Source: an uncultured Neokomagataea sp.
Lineage (GTDB): Bacteria > Pseudomonadota > Alphaproteobacteria > Acetobacterales > Acetobacteraceae
Assembly: GCF_946476835.1 (NCBI RefSeq)
Contig: NZ_CAMKWA010000002.1
Span: 124,001 to 188,000 of the forward strand
Length of the DNA stretch: 64,000 nt
Direction: 5' to 3'
Shown: positions 17,909-28,784 of the stretch, in pieces
Position numbering within the stretch: the first letter of the stretch is position 1
Layout of the letters: every line of letters begins with the position of its first letter
Translations under genes and position numbers: made by a program
The notes under the pieces: model-generated
What the model was told of the DNA's origin: nothing
The model's input: the letters and a program-made list of their open reading frames with translations, nothing else
The model's database searches: none

Positions 17909-19213
17909 TTACGCCATAAGGTCCACAACACCACGCCCCCAGCGTGATGGCCGCACATGCGCATTACTCATTGGTCGTTCCGCACCAGAAGCATCCTCAT
18001 CATGCCCTGCGCGCGTCATGCCCCCCACAGCCCCACTCTTCACCTTCGGTTCAACAAAGAGACCCATCGTGACATGCACCTCACCAGAAAGAGTCTGTCC
18101 CGGTAGTGAGGTCTGCTCCAAGGCGCCCAGCAACGCCCCACGATCCTGCGTCAACATATGCAATGTCTGCGGATCGTCCGCTGCAATATGTATGTGCTTT
18201 GCACCCTCTATATTTTCATGAATCGCCACATGCACATGCCCTTGCTCAGCAAGGTCCATATGAACCCAACTATGGTGCCCACTCTCCGTAGAACTGTGCA
18301 AAATCTGCGGAGCACCTTCATCCACCCTAGGCGTATGCTGTGCTTCTGGAGTTAACCCCGCCTCATCGAGCGAAGGGGGATGAGAGGCCGCCTCAGGCTT
18401 CTCTTCAAGGGTAGGCTCCTCAGGGTCATGCTCTAAAACATCACCCGCGGCAGGCAATTCCACTGAGCTCTCTGCAAGACCAATATCCTCGCAGGTACCA
18501 CTTTCCACCCCTTGCACGGCATCATCCTCAGCACGAATAGGATCATCATCCGTGCCAGCCACATTCTGACCGTCTGACACCGTCGAAGCGCTCACCTCAC
18601 GTGGCACAGACGATTGCGCTGCTTCGGAGGGGGAGTGCTCCCGATCCCTGCCTGCACTCGGGCATGTCAAAACAGCAGAGTGCTGGGGCGCTGCAGTGGC
18701 TTCCCCACCACCCTCTTTTCCCAAGCGTTGAGAAGACATTTCAGCGCTCCCCTTGAGCCGCTCACTTCGCCCATCCATGCCTTCTTCATCTGCAGTAGAC
18801 TTCTCCACCCGAACATGATCAGGCTTGCCACAAGACGCAGTACTGCGCTCAGCTCCCGGCATGGCAGCCGTCTCGCCACTCGTCGTCCTGACCTTTTGGG
18901 AAGCCGCACTCGTATCGCTTTTTAATGTCCCGGATGCCGTATTCTTCGGCTCCGCAATCACAGAGCGCTCACCGGGCGTAAATATAGTCTTTGAAACGCT
19001 ATGAGGCACCACTGTGGTGGATGGCCGCACAACAGGCTCCGCCTTCGGCTGAGCTTGAGCATGCTCATAACTTTTCAGAAACGCGTCAAAGCGGCCGTTC
19101 ACCATGTCTTGCGCCATAAGCGCACTCGTCCCACCGCTCGACGTATTCGTACGACCAGACATCCATAATTGCCCTACCATCGGCAGAGAAGGATTGTGAG
19201 ACATGGCAGGCAT
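17909..19213 (-). CDS. fliK: Flagellar hook-length control protein FliK-like
   Basis: About 434 residues. The long middle section is rich in Ser, Glu, Pro and Thr and looks disordered, as in FliK rulers. The last 110 residues carry the FliK C-terminal pattern: HMDLAEQGHVHVAIHENIEG, then DDPQTLHMLTQDRGALLGALEQTSLPG. FliK measures hook length and switches export from hook to filament subunits. Start codon is uncertain: the frame opens at 19252, and the ATG at 19213 has GGGAAG close upstream. It is followed by flgD, which supports the assignment. Confidence 0.8.
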   Translation of the reverse strand: MPAMSHNPSLPMVGQLWMSGRTNTSSGGTSALMAQDMVNGRFDAFLKSYEHAQAQPKAEPVVRPSTTVVPHSVSKTIFTPGERSVIAEPKNTASGTLKSDTSAASQKVRTTSGETAAMPGAERSTASCGKPDHVRVEKSTADEEGMDGRSERLKGSAEMSSQRLGKEGGGEATAAPQHSAVLTCPSAGRDREHSPSEAAQSSVPREVSASTVSDGQNVAGTDDDPIRAEDDAVQGVESGTCEDIGLAESSVELPAAGDVLEHDPEEPTLEEKPEAASHPPSLDEAGLTPEAQHTPRVDEGAPQILHSSTESGHHSWVHMDLAEQGHVHVAIHENIEGAKHIHIAADDPQTLHMLTQDRGALLGALEQTSLPGQTLSGEVHVTMGLFVEPKVKSGAVGGMTRAGHDEDASGAERPMSNAHVRPSRWGRGVVDLMA

Positions 19214-19299
19214 GAACTTCCCGAAGACGGTATGACATAACCACCACACCATGCCTGAGAAGTCTTTAAGGAAGCGTTACCACTCCCCAAAGATCACGC

Positions 19300-19671
19300 T
19301 TATTTATGTCCTATATTTGACTGTAAAGCATCATATTGTGGCGAACCGGGATATGGCCCCCGCGCAACATGCGGTACCCCTTCACAGTCCGGTTGCGGAG
19401 TATTTACCGCAAACACCTGCACCTTATGCGCCGATGACGCAATCAAACCGCGTACACTCGTGGCTTTTCCCACGGCGAACGCTGAACGCAGACCTTCCGG
19501 CACGTTCAAGATCGTACCATCGCGCAAAACAGCGCCGTCATCCGTCAAACGGATGACCACCCCCTGCACAACCGGCAGAGGGCTCACATCATACTCGCAA
19601 GGTGCTGCCACGGCGGATGACGCCATCATGCATAGACTAAAAGCCGTTAAAACGCCGCGCCAAACACCCAT
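19300..19671 (-). CDS. Small periplasmic hypothetical protein
   Basis: A 123-residue protein with a clear Sec signal peptide ending SAVAA, then a short beta-rich domain (PVVQGVVIRLTDDGAVLRDGTILNVP). I do not recognise its family. A strong ribosome binding site (GAGGTG) overlaps the purH stop codon, so it is translationally linked to purH. Only two Cys remain after processing, which could form one disulfide bond. Its function is unknown. Confidence 0.75.
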   Translation of the reverse strand: MGVWRGVLTAFSLCMMASSAVAAPCEYDVSPLPVVQGVVIRLTDDGAVLRDGTILNVPEGLRSAFAVGKATSVRGLIASSAHKVQVFAVNTPQPDCEGVPHVARGPYPGSPQYDALQSNIGHK

Positions 19672-19679
19672 AATTCACC

Positions 19680-21257
19680 TCAGTGACGGAAATGCCGCAT
19701 CCCAGTGAAGACCATTGCAATACCAGCCTTATCAGCCGCATCAATGACTTCTTGGTCACGGATAGAACCACCCGGTTGGATCACTGCCACAGCGCCTGCT
19801 GCAACAACACTCTCCAAACCATCTGCAAAGGGGAAGAACGCATCAGACGCCGCTACAGATCCCGTCGTCAACGGTTCTTGCTCACCAGCGGCTTCCGCAG
19901 CATCCGCACTCTTACGAGCTGCAATACGCGCACTATCAACGCGTGACATCTGCCCCGCGCCAATACCAACCGTCGCACCGTCCTTTGCGTAAATCACCGC
20001 ATTGGACTTCACATGCTTCGCCACACGGAACGCGAAGAGAAGGTCACGCATCTCAGCATCCGTCGGTGCGCGCTTCGTTACAACCTTCAGATCAGCTTCC
20101 GTCACATGGCCAGCATCACGGCTCTGCGCCAAGAAACCGCCTGCAACCGTCTTCACCGCTAGGCCTTCTGCCTTCGGATCAGGCAAGCCACCCGTCAACA
20201 ACAAACGCAGGTTCTTCTTCGCCGCCAAAACGGCGAGTGCCTCTGGCTCCGCATCCGGCGCAACAATAACTTCCGTAAAGATCGCTGAAATACGCTTTGC
20301 CGTTGCCGCATCCAGCGTACGGTTCACCGCAACAATACCGCCAAAAGCCGAAACCGGATCACAACGCAGAGCCGCAACCCACGCGTCTTCCAACGTCTCA
20401 GCAGACGCCACACCACACGGGTTGGCATGCTTCACAATCACAACGCTCGGTGCTGAGAATTCAGCCACAGCTTCAAAAGCTGCATCCGTGTCGTTCAGGT
20501 TATTATAGCTCAGTGCCTTACCCTGAACCTGACGCGCCGAAGCCAAACCCGGACGTGTGCTGCCATCACGGTAGAAAGCCGCCTGCTGATGCGGGTTTTC
20601 GCCATAACGCAGCAAATCACCACGCGTACCAGACAAGGTCAGCGTCGGCGGCAACAAATCACCAGCCTGCTGAGCAAACCAACGTGAAATCATCGAGTCA
20701 TAAGCAGCCGTATGCGCATAAGCTGCGGCTGCATAAGCACGACGTTCAGCATGCAGCGTGCCACCCGCTTCAAGCGCACTCATCAAGCCAGCATATTGGT
20801 CAGGAGACGTCAGAATAACCACATGATCATGGTTTTTAGCAGAGGCACGGACCATAGCCGGGCCGCCAATATCAATATTCTCAATGCAGTCTTCAACGCC
20901 TGCGCCAGAGGCAACCGTCGCAGCAAACGGATAAAGATTCACACAGACCAGATCAATCGGCGCAATGTTATGTTGTGCCATTTGCTCTTGATGGCTTGCC
21001 AAATCACGGCGCCCCAAAATGCCACCATGCACTTGCGGCACCAGCGTCTTAACGCGGCCATCCAAAATCTCGGGGAAACCCGTGTGTTCAGACACATCCT
21101 TCACCGTCAGGCCGGCTTCGCGCAGCGCACGAGCAGATCCCCCGGTTGAGAGGAGTTCGGTGCCATGGGCGGCGAGCGCACGCCCAAGCTCGATAAGCCC
21201 AGCTTTGTCAGAGACAGAGAGCAGAGCGCGGCGGACAGGGATACGATTTTCGGTCAT
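19680..21257 (-). CDS. purH: Bifunctional AICAR formyltransferase / IMP cyclohydrolase
   Basis: PurH (525 residues) carries out the last two steps of IMP synthesis. The N-terminal IMP cyclohydrolase domain has [10 protein letters not shown] and [13 protein letters not shown]. The C-terminal transformylase domain has [13 protein letters not shown] and [12 protein letters not shown] (Lys-His catalytic pair), ending [14 protein letters not shown]. Its ATG overlaps the stop codon of the upstream membrane protein gene (ATGA) and no clear ribosome binding site precedes it, so translation probably depends on that upstream gene. Confidence 0.97.
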   Translation of the reverse strand: MTENRIPVRRALLSVSDKAGLIELGRALAAHGTELLSTGGSARALREAGLTVKDVSEHTGFPEILDGRVKTLVPQVHGGILGRRDLASHQEQMAQHNIAPIDLVCVNLYPFAATVASGAGVEDCIENIDIGGPAMVRASAKNHDHVVILTSPDQYAGLMSALEAGGTLHAERRAYAAAAYAHTAAYDSMISRWFAQQAGDLLPPTLTLSGTRGDLLRYGENPHQQAAFYRDGSTRPGLASARQVQGKALSYNNLNDTDAAFEAVAEFSAPSVVIVKHANPCGVASAETLEDAWVAALRCDPVSAFGGIVAVNRTLDAATAKRISAIFTEVIVAPDAEPEALAVLAAKKNLRLLLTGGLPDPKAEGLAVKTVAGGFLAQSRDAGHVTEADLKVVTKRAPTDAEMRDLLFAFRVAKHVKSNAVIYAKDGATVGIGAGQMSRVDSARIAARKSADAAEAAGEQEPLTTGSVAASDAFFPFADGLESVVAAGAVAVIQPGGSIRDQEVIDAADKAGIAMVFTGMRHFRH

Positions 21258-21832
21258 GATGGGAGAGCCATATCCCCGGAAAACGGCACATGCAACCGTT
21301 GATGTGCAGGACGGCGCAGATCATGCTCAGAGTGTATCGGCATTGCATTCCAGCCACACCACCCCAAAAGCACCAACATCGGCACAAGCAAACAAAATTC
21401 ACCAACGCCGCCCGTCTTCACATACGGCCAAACCGATACACGCGAACGACTCAACGGACCAAAAAGTTGGCAGCCCCCCGTCGGCAAATCAACACAGATG
21501 TGACTCGCCACACCTAAAAGCAAAGCACCCACCGGACCCGCCAATACATCCTTCCCAAAGAGCACTCGGCACAAAACGGCCACAACGCCCCAAAACACAG
21601 CCGAATGCGTCAAACCCCTATGCCCACACATCCGCGCAATGGGGCGGGACAACCATTTCATCCGCGCCCCCATCATGGAGCGCTCCGTATCAATATCGGG
21701 TAAAAGACTTCCAATCAGAGCCGTGAAAAATGAAGCAATATCTGGTGTCAAAATATGACACCGCATGGCGCAAAATGATGTAAATGCACCAACGAGAAGA
21801 TGTGAACGACCTGTCATACGGCGCAGTAACAA
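21254..21832 (-). CDS. YdjM/YfhO-type membrane-bound metal-dependent hydrolase (DUF457)
   Basis: A 192-residue inner-membrane protein with about four membrane segments. Conserved polar motifs are [12 protein letters not shown] near residue 45, GHRGLTHS near 73 and [18 protein letters not shown] near 110. These match the COG1988 family of predicted metal-dependent hydrolases. A TTG start at 21832 has AAGGA 4 nt upstream, overlapping the end of the efflux gene; an ATG at 21817 lacks such a site. Its biochemical role is unknown. Confidence 0.82.
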   Translation of the reverse strand: MLLRRMTGRSHLLVGAFTSFCAMRCHILTPDIASFFTALIGSLLPDIDTERSMMGARMKWLSRPIARMCGHRGLTHSAVFWGVVAVLCRVLFGKDVLAGPVGALLLGVASHICVDLPTGGCQLFGPLSRSRVSVWPYVKTGGVGEFCLLVPMLVLLGWCGWNAMPIHSEHDLRRPAHQRLHVPFSGDMALPS

Positions 21833-23290
21833 TCAGTCCTTGCGCGAAGATGCAAGAGCCTCCGTAAATTGCCACCCACCGCCTAAAGCCCGATACAAAT
21901 CAACAAGTTGCGTATTCATCCGCGTTTGCACAGCCGCCAAACTTGTCTCACTGGCCAAAACCCGCGCCTGCGCTTCATCCACCTCTAGAAATGGAACAGC
22001 CCCAGCCACATAACGCTGCCGCGCCGCCACCAAAGCCAAACGGTTTTGCTTCACGGCTTCCGCCAATTGCGCCCGCTGCTCCTGCACCTGCGCATAACCC
22101 GTCAACGCATCATCAACATCACGCCACGCATCAAGAACCGTTTGACGATAGGCCAACGCCGCGTCCTTCTGCGCAGCTTCCCGCAAATGCAGTTCCCCGC
22201 GTAACCTTCCACCTTCAAAAATAGGCACGTTCAATGTCGGGCCAAGCGTGAAATACTTAGCAACGGGTAAAAAGAAGTCTCCCGCAGAAAGAGACTGCGT
22301 CCCCAGATTCCCCGCCAGTACAATATCCGGGTAAAACGATGCCTTCGCGACACCCACACGCGCCGTCGCCGCATGCAACCGTGCATCTGCCAACATCACA
22401 TCCGGCCGCCTCTGCGCCAAAGTAGACGGCACACCAACCGGCACCGCGGTCGGTACGGCAGGCTGGGGCTTTATGGAGGACAATTCAGCCTCCAGGGACC
22501 GCGGCGGCAGCGCCAGCAAGGACGCAATCGCATTCATCAAGGCCGATTCTTCGGTGCGTAAGGGAGCCAGCGCACCTTGCGTACTCGCCACACGCGCCTT
22601 CGCTTCCGCCAGTTCCAACTCCGTCGCAGCACCGTCGCGCATACGGTCCTGCACCAATGCCAGATCATGCTGCGTAAGCGCCAAATTCCGTTCCGTCAGA
22701 ACGCGCTGCTCCTGCGTACCCCGCAGCCGCATATACGCACTCACTATGTCCGACACACTTGCCAACGCTACGGCACGCCGCGCGGCCACGGCTTCGTCAG
22801 CCTCAGCCTTGCCCGCCTCGACGGCACGACGCACCATACCAAATAGGTCTAAATCCCACCCTGCTGATGCCATGTTCGTGAAATAATTATACTGCAAATC
22901 TGCGCCCGGCCGGGGCTCTGCCAAAGACAAAAAGCCCCGCGTACTTTGCTGCGTCCACGTATACGCGCCAGCCCAATTCACACTTGGCAAACCTTGCGCT
23001 GCCGCAATACGTACCTGATAACGCGCCGCTGAAATCCGCGTCGCCGCTTCCTGCAAGGCCAAATTCTGCTGGCCCAACCGCTCCACCAAATGATTTAATT
23101 CTTCATCATGGAAACTACGCCACCACGTAACATCCACTTCCCCCGCATAGGTTGCACTCGGCGCGACAGGCTCACGCCCCCAGCGCTCTAAACCGGCCAT
23201 GTGCGGCGTCTGATAATTCGGGCCAACAGTGCACCCAGCCAACAACCCGGCAATACACCATGTGGCAACCTGCTTCATTCCGCGCATCAT
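21833..23290 (-). CDS. Efflux outer-membrane factor, NodT/OprM family lipoprotein
   Basis: 485 residues, TolC-like. A lipobox LLAGC at residues 16-20 marks it as an acylated outer-membrane lipoprotein. CTVGPNYQTP directly after it is typical of NodT-family factors. Two long repeated helical segments (around 60-220 and 270-450) build the periplasmic tunnel. Its ATG overlaps the stop codon of the HlyD-type gene (ATGA), which makes the three pump genes one unit. Confidence 0.93.
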   Translation of the reverse strand: MMRGMKQVATWCIAGLLAGCTVGPNYQTPHMAGLERWGREPVAPSATYAGEVDVTWWRSFHDEELNHLVERLGQQNLALQEAATRISAARYQVRIAAAQGLPSVNWAGAYTWTQQSTRGFLSLAEPRPGADLQYNYFTNMASAGWDLDLFGMVRRAVEAGKAEADEAVAARRAVALASVSDIVSAYMRLRGTQEQRVLTERNLALTQHDLALVQDRMRDGAATELELAEAKARVASTQGALAPLRTEESALMNAIASLLALPPRSLEAELSSIKPQPAVPTAVPVGVPSTLAQRRPDVMLADARLHAATARVGVAKASFYPDIVLAGNLGTQSLSAGDFFLPVAKYFTLGPTLNVPIFEGGRLRGELHLREAAQKDAALAYRQTVLDAWRDVDDALTGYAQVQEQRAQLAEAVKQNRLALVAARQRYVAGAVPFLEVDEAQARVLASETSLAAVQTRMNTQLVDLYRALGGGWQFTEALASSRKD

Positions 23291-24393
23291 TTCGCCGTCA
23301 CCGATCCCGCACGCGCTTGCGCCTGCGCACCAACAACATCCGCTAAACCAGTCTGCACGGTCGTTTCCACAGAGAGCCCCATACGCAACAGACCCGCCTC
23401 TTTCTGCCCCGGCTTCAGTGTAATCTTCACCGGCAAACGCTGCACAATTTTCGTAAAGTTGCCCGTCGCATTCTCAGGTGCCAGCGGTGCAAACGCAGCC
23501 CCAGACGCAGGCGGCACACTATCAACCACACCCTGCAAGTCTAAGTTATACGCATCCACATGAATCCGTACCGCCTGCCCAGGCTTCATATTCCGCAGCG
23601 CTACTTCACGGTAATTCGCTTCAATCCACAACTCATTCATCGGGACCACTGCCATAAGCGCAGCACCGGGACCAACATAATTCCCGAGCTGCACACTCCG
23701 CTCCCCAACCATGCCGTCAAAAGGTGCAATAATGCGGGTATAAGACACATTAAGTTCCGCCTGATGCACCCGCGCACGATCCACGGCCAGCGTCTGCTCC
23801 GCTGCATCATGCCGCGCTTTCAAAATAGGGATCTGATCTTGAGTAGCCTGCACATCGGCTTCAGCCCCCTGCAAGGCCGCCTGCAACTCACCCACCTGCG
23901 CCGCATAATGCTGATGCGTTTCAGCACTTCCTGCCCCTGTTCGCGCTAAGTCCCGATAACGCTGCAAATTTTCCTGAGCAAAAACCAACTCAGACCGTAA
24001 GCGCGCCACCGCAGCTTGCGCTTGCAGCACCAAAGACGGCTGACGCGTTTCCGCCGCAGCCGCATCCAAAACCAGCGCTTCATCATGCGCTAGCGTCGCC
24101 CGAGCCTGTTCCAATGCTGTACGATAATCACGATCATCCAACGTCGCCAAAACCTGTCCGGCTTTCACAACTTGGTTATCGTCCACATCAACGCTAACAA
24201 TCTGCCCCGGAATACGCGGCGCAATCGTCGCATAATGCGCGGTCACATAGGCATCATCCGTGGACACATTGGCACTGGGCACAAATATAATACCCAGCAC
24301 AACGCCAACAAAAACCACCACTACCACCCCTGCCAGAAAAAAGGGCCATTTGGGCGTTTTCTTCTGATGATTATCGGCAGGATTCATGATCAT
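23287..24393 (-). CDS. Efflux membrane-fusion protein, HlyD/EmrA family
   Basis: 368 residues with one N-terminal membrane anchor (residues 18-38) and a large periplasmic part. The N-terminal half-lipoyl strand reads DAYVTAHYATIAPRIPGQIVSVDVDDNQVVKAGQVL. A coiled-coil hairpin covers about residues 95-205, followed by a second half-lipoyl and beta-barrel (APFDGMVGERSVQLGNYVGPG). It links the MFS pump to the outer-membrane factor, like EmrA. Confidence 0.93.
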   Translation of the reverse strand: MIMNPADNHQKKTPKWPFFLAGVVVVVFVGVVLGIIFVPSANVSTDDAYVTAHYATIAPRIPGQIVSVDVDDNQVVKAGQVLATLDDRDYRTALEQARATLAHDEALVLDAAAAETRQPSLVLQAQAAVARLRSELVFAQENLQRYRDLARTGAGSAETHQHYAAQVGELQAALQGAEADVQATQDQIPILKARHDAAEQTLAVDRARVHQAELNVSYTRIIAPFDGMVGERSVQLGNYVGPGAALMAVVPMNELWIEANYREVALRNMKPGQAVRIHVDAYNLDLQGVVDSVPPASGAAFAPLAPENATGNFTKIVQRLPVKITLKPGQKEAGLLRMGLSVETTVQTGLADVVGAQAQARAGSVTAK

Positions 24394-24411
24394 GAACTTT
24401 CATGGCACGTA

Positions 24412-25965
24412 CTATTTCTTCGCCAAAGCAATACGCGGCGGATAGGTTCTCTCAGGAACCAAAAGTACAAGAAAAATAAGAAAAATGACGAGTCCAGCGA
24501 CCACCAAATACACATCACTCAAGACCAGAGCGCGCGTCTGATGCGCCAATTCATACGCCTGATACCGCACACTTACCGGTGAACGCGGTATGCCATTTGG
24601 TAGTAAAGGCGTTGGGTACTGTAAGGCCGGATTTTCCCCCTGCCACAAACGAAAGCGCTCTTGCCCCAGATGATCCGTCAATCGGTCAGAATGCAAACCA
24701 CCCCGCCAGCGCTGCACGAGCTGCACCAGCCATACCCCAACAGTGGAGGCCATACCTCTCGGGCAATTCACCATCGCTGCCGCAAATGGCCCTTCTTGCG
24801 GTGAAAGAGAGTTCGTTGCCATGAGCAGCATACACATCACCACCATGGAACCACCCACGCCGAAAAATGCCTGCCAGAGATAAAACTCTCCTCGGTCCCA
24901 CACCGTCGTGACGAAACTGCCCCCAAGGCACCCAACCAATAAGCAGAGTAACCCGGTCAAACTGACCACACGGCAATCAACCCACTCCCGGTTCAACAAC
25001 CACGCTAGAAAAGGCAGCATGATGAGCTGAATTAGCGCGATTTCCAGCGTAATCCCATAACTCTGCTCAGGCCGATACCCGGCCAAGCCAGCCAGAGCTC
25101 CCCCCGGTATCGCCGTCGATGCAATCGTCGTTAACACAAAGACCGGAAGCGTAATGGCGCCATAAGCAAAATTACGCCGCGACAAGAGCTGAAACTTAAA
25201 GAGCGGCAATTCATGAAACCACTCATTCACAACAAAAAGCGGGATCGAAACGGCAGAAATCAAAGCCAATACGCAGATCAGTTGGGAGTTAAACCAATCC
25301 AGTCGATCACCCTGCTGCAACATCGTGGTCAGCGACGAAAAGCCAATCATCGCCAAAAGCATACCGCGCCAATCAATCTGGCGAAAACGCTCATAACGCG
25401 GCGCATCTACCGGCATACCGTACCAAACCAGCACCAACGCTAAAGCGCTCAACGGCACGACTTGGAAGAAAGCAAACTGCCACCCCACCAGATCACACCA
25501 CAACGCAGCCAAAGCCCCACTTAAATACGGAAAAAGCGTCGCAGTCGACGCATAAGCCGCCAAACCAACCAGCCGGATTTTAGGCGCCAAGACACGCAAG
25601 GCCACCGTCATCAAAAGCGGGATCGCAAATCCACCTGAAAGCCCCTGCAAACTCCGCAGCATAAGCAAAGCTGGGACTGCCGTAATAAACGGAATAAAAA
25701 CGCTCGATAACGTCGCAAGCGCAATCACGAAAAAGATAAAACGCCGTAGCGAGAATGTAATCCCCAACCATGGAGAGAGTGCGAGCCCTAAAACCTCACC
25801 TGTTGTATAAAGGCTGGAAAACCATGTCCCCGGGTCATGACTAAACCCCAACCCACCCATAATATCAGACAGAGACTGACTAGAAACCTGCTCATTTAGC
25901 CCCGTCGCCAAGGCTAAAACAATAACCCCTGCCAACCCGACAAGAGGCTTCTTAGCTGCGTCCAT
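24412..25965 (-). CDS. MFS drug efflux transporter, DHA2 (EmrB-like) family
   Basis: A 517-residue inner-membrane protein with about 14 predicted membrane segments, as in DHA2 proton antiporters. The second half of the protein is more diverged from EmrB than the first. The gene is first in the operon with EmrA-like and NodT-like genes, so the product is the inner-membrane pump of a three-part system. No local regulator gene (MarR/TetR) accompanies it. Likely cargo is drugs, organic acids or fatty acids; this is inference from the family. Confidence 0.9.
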   Translation of the reverse strand: MDAAKKPLVGLAGVIVLALATGLNEQVSSQSLSDIMGGLGFSHDPGTWFSSLYTTGEVLGLALSPWLGITFSLRRFIFFVIALATLSSVFIPFITAVPALLMLRSLQGLSGGFAIPLLMTVALRVLAPKIRLVGLAAYASTATLFPYLSGALAALWCDLVGWQFAFFQVVPLSALALVLVWYGMPVDAPRYERFRQIDWRGMLLAMIGFSSLTTMLQQGDRLDWFNSQLICVLALISAVSIPLFVVNEWFHELPLFKFQLLSRRNFAYGAITLPVFVLTTIASTAIPGGALAGLAGYRPEQSYGITLEIALIQLIMLPFLAWLLNREWVDCRVVSLTGLLCLLVGCLGGSFVTTVWDRGEFYLWQAFFGVGGSMVVMCMLLMATNSLSPQEGPFAAAMVNCPRGMASTVGVWLVQLVQRWRGGLHSDRLTDHLGQERFRLWQGENPALQYPTPLLPNGIPRSPVSVRYQAYELAHQTRALVLSDVYLVVAGLVIFLIFLVLLVPERTYPPRIALAKK

Positions 25966-26050
25966 AAAACAAGAACGCCTTTCCTTTACCTTCCCAGCAC
26001 AGTGCCAGAAAACGCTGCCTATAATCCCGCATCAAATCCATACAAAGCAT

Positions 26051-26086
26051 ATGGGCCACTCTAGAGTATCTCCTAGAATGGCCCAT
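26051..26086. terminator. Hairpin between eda and the efflux operon
   Basis: A 14-bp imperfect stem (atgggccactctag and its partner ending ggcccat) with an 8-nt loop lies 36 nt beyond the eda stop codon. There is no T run, so it may be a weak terminator or transcript-end stabiliser. Confidence 0.5.
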
Positions 26087-26121
26087 TATAAATAATTCTA
26101 TATTATTTATACCGCCCTACC

Positions 26122-26745
26122 TCAGGCGGCCTTAAATCCTGATGCCACTTTTGCACGGCGCGTTACTTCAGCCGCATCAAACTCACCTGCCGTTAGCCAA
26201 GAACCACCAACACAGGAAACAGATGGCAAAGACAGCCATTCTTGCGCTGTTGCTTCCGTAATACCACCCGTCGGGCAGAAACGAACCGCTCCAAAAACGC
26301 TCGACAGCCCCTTAATGGCCGGCAGACCACCATTCGTCACCGCCGGGAAGAACTTAAAGCGCGTCAGCCCCAAATCCAAACCACGCATAATGTCACCAGC
26401 ATTGGCCACACCTGGCAGGAACGGCACATCATGCTCAACAGCAGACTTCGCCAAAGACTCCGTCAAGCCGGGGCTCACAATGAACTCCGCACCCGCTTTA
26501 ACTGATGCTTCCAAATCCTTCGGGTTCAATACCGTGCCAGCACCCACCAGCGCGCCCTCAACCTTGGACATCTCCGCAATCACTTCAAGCGCGCATGGTG
26601 TGCGCAGCGTCACTTCCAACGTGGTCAAACCACCGGCGACCAGCGCCTCCGCCAATGGACGCGCCTGGGCAACATCCTTTACCACCAGCACAGGAATAAC
26701 CGTGCTGCGGGTCATAACGGCGTCAAGTTTCGCAGTATCGCTCAT
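26122..26745 (-). CDS. eda: KDPG/KHG aldolase
   Basis: Eda (about 207 residues) splits 2-keto-3-deoxy-6-phosphogluconate into pyruvate and glyceraldehyde 3-phosphate, finishing the Entner-Doudoroff pathway. The class I aldolase barrel shows LEVTLRT (catalytic Glu), TRFKFFPA (Schiff-base Lys) and CPTGGI (phosphate site). The frame overlaps the edd end, but an ATG at 26745 with GAGGAT about 10 nt upstream gives the normal family length. Downstream of edd in the same unit. Confidence 0.96.
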   Translation of the reverse strand: MSDTAKLDAVMTRSTVIPVLVVKDVAQARPLAEALVAGGLTTLEVTLRTPCALEVIAEMSKVEGALVGAGTVLNPKDLEASVKAGAEFIVSPGLTESLAKSAVEHDVPFLPGVANAGDIMRGLDLGLTRFKFFPAVTNGGLPAIKGLSSVFGAVRFCPTGGITEATAQEWLSLPSVSCVGGSWLTAGEFDAAEVTRRAKVASGFKAA

Positions 26746-26788
26746 GATCGTTCGATCCTCTCCATCAAGGCCAGACAAGGAGGCCTTT

Positions 26789-28633
26789 TCAGAACTCATC
26801 CCCAACCGTGTCTAGCACGTGGTCCATTTGGGCCAACATAGCGGAGGCGCCCTCTTCCGCAGAGCTATGAACACTCCGCATCAGAGCAAACAACTCACGC
26901 CCCGTACCAACACCCGGAGGAGGAATATCAGCCGGTGTCCGCGCTGCCCATTCTTCTTCTGAGACCAACACTTCAATAGACCCGGTCACAGCACAAACGC
27001 GGACCATATCGCCATCTTTAATCTTGGCGATTGGACCACCCACCTGCGCCTCAGGGCAGACGTGAATAGCCGATGGCACCTTACCACTGGCCCCAGATAG
27101 GCGGCCATCCGTCAACAAGGCTACATGGAAACCACGGTCCTGCAACACGCCAAGCGTTGGCATCAGCTTATGCAGTTCCGGCATGCCATTTGCTTCAGGA
27201 CCTTGGAAACGCACAACCACCACAACGTCACGTTCCAACTCACCGCGCTTAAACGCAGCACCAACATCATTTTGATCATGGAACACACGTGCAGGTGCTT
27301 CCACCGTCAAATGCTCTTTTGCAATCGCACCGCTCTTATAAATGCAGCGCCCAACATTACCGCTCATGAGCTTAATGCCACCATCCGGCAAAAACGGCTC
27401 CGCCACATCTCGCAGAACATCACGATCAGAAGATGGTTCTGCTGGCACATAAGCCAGTTCCCCTTCCTCCAGCGTCGCACGCTTCGCATAATCAGCAAAA
27501 CCATTGCGCGAAACGGTCATAATATCTTGATGCAACAGCCCTGCACGAGACAGTTCCGCAATAACCGTCGGCATACCACCAACACGGTTAAAGCCGTTCA
27601 CATCTTCTGAACCGGATGGATACACACGCGTCATCAACGGCACGACTTTGGACAGATCGCTCAGATCTTCCCAGTTCATGATAATGCCCGCCGCACGCGC
27701 AATCGCCGGAAGGTGAATCGTATGATTGGTAGAACCACCCGTCGCCAACAAACCAACAGCCGCATTCACAATGGCGCGTTCATCGACACATTCTGCCAGC
27801 GGGCGGGCATCATTCCCGTTCATGCTGATCTCAGACAAACGATGGATACTCGCACGCGTCATCGCCTGACGCAGCTTGGTATGTGGGTTAATAAAGGCTG
27901 AATCAGGCATCATAAGACCCATGATCTCAACCATCATCTGGTTCGTATTCGCAGTACCGTAAAACGTGCATGTTCCAGCGCTATGATACGAAGCATTCTC
28001 CGCTTCCATCAATGCGTCTGTTCCAACCTTACCCTGCACGTAAAGCTGGCGAATACGCACCTTTTCTTTATTCGGCAGACCTGAGGTCATGGGACCAGCC
28101 GGGATCAGCATCGTCGGCAAATGACCAAAGCGTAACGCGCCCATCAGCAAACCGGGAACGATTTTATCGCAAATTCCCAGCAGGGCGGCACTCTCAAACA
28201 TCCCATGGCTTAGCCCAACAGCCGTGGACATCGCGATGACATCACGAGAGAACAGAGAAAGCTCCATGCCCTCTTGCCCTTGCGTCACACCGTCACACAT
28301 AGCAGGCGCACAACCAGCCACCTGAGCTGTTGCCCCAACTTCACGCGCAAACAGCTTAATCTGCTCTGGATAACGCCCGTAAGGCTGATGCGCCGACAGC
28401 ATATCGTTATACGTGGAGATAATGCCGATATTGTTCGTGCGCGTTTGCATCAGGCTCGGCTTATCGCCTTCTGATGCCGCAATAGCATGCGCGAGATTAC
28501 CACAAGCCAAACGTGGCCGTGAAACACCCTTCTCCCGGTTACGCTCCATCAAAGCGAGGTAACGTCGACGCGAAATCTTCGATCGATCGATGATCCGGGC
28601 AGTTACGCTCTCTAAGACGGAATTCAGAGACAT
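26789..28633 (-). CDS. edd: Phosphogluconate dehydratase
   Basis: Edd (about 614 residues) dehydrates 6-phosphogluconate to KDPG and needs a [4Fe-4S] cluster. Candidate cluster cysteines lie in [23 protein letters not shown] and [12 protein letters not shown]. The family motif [19 protein letters not shown] is present. The ATG at 28633 ([14 protein letters not shown]) gives the usual length and has a GAGAG site upstream; an open frame continues to 28696. It is followed directly by eda. Confidence 0.97.
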   Translation of the reverse strand: MSLNSVLESVTARIIDRSKISRRRYLALMERNREKGVSRPRLACGNLAHAIAASEGDKPSLMQTRTNNIGIISTYNDMLSAHQPYGRYPEQIKLFAREVGATAQVAGCAPAMCDGVTQGQEGMELSLFSRDVIAMSTAVGLSHGMFESAALLGICDKIVPGLLMGALRFGHLPTMLIPAGPMTSGLPNKEKVRIRQLYVQGKVGTDALMEAENASYHSAGTCTFYGTANTNQMMVEIMGLMMPDSAFINPHTKLRQAMTRASIHRLSEISMNGNDARPLAECVDERAIVNAAVGLLATGGSTNHTIHLPAIARAAGIIMNWEDLSDLSKVVPLMTRVYPSGSEDVNGFNRVGGMPTVIAELSRAGLLHQDIMTVSRNGFADYAKRATLEEGELAYVPAEPSSDRDVLRDVAEPFLPDGGIKLMSGNVGRCIYKSGAIAKEHLTVEAPARVFHDQNDVGAAFKRGELERDVVVVVRFQGPEANGMPELHKLMPTLGVLQDRGFHVALLTDGRLSGASGKVPSAIHVCPEAQVGGPIAKIKDGDMVRVCAVTGSIEVLVSEEEWAARTPADIPPPGVGTGRELFALMRSVHSSAEEGASAMLAQMDHVLDTVGDEF

Positions 28634-28784
28634 GGGAACTCTCGCTACTCGTCTGTTGCAACCAGCCAACGAAAGACCTTTTCCGTCGCCAGTCACAGCA
28701 TCGTGATGGGAGCCCTTTCATACGGAATAGCTGCGAGATCGGCAACCATCCTGAAGCCACTTAAAGAGCACTGAAATAATACTA

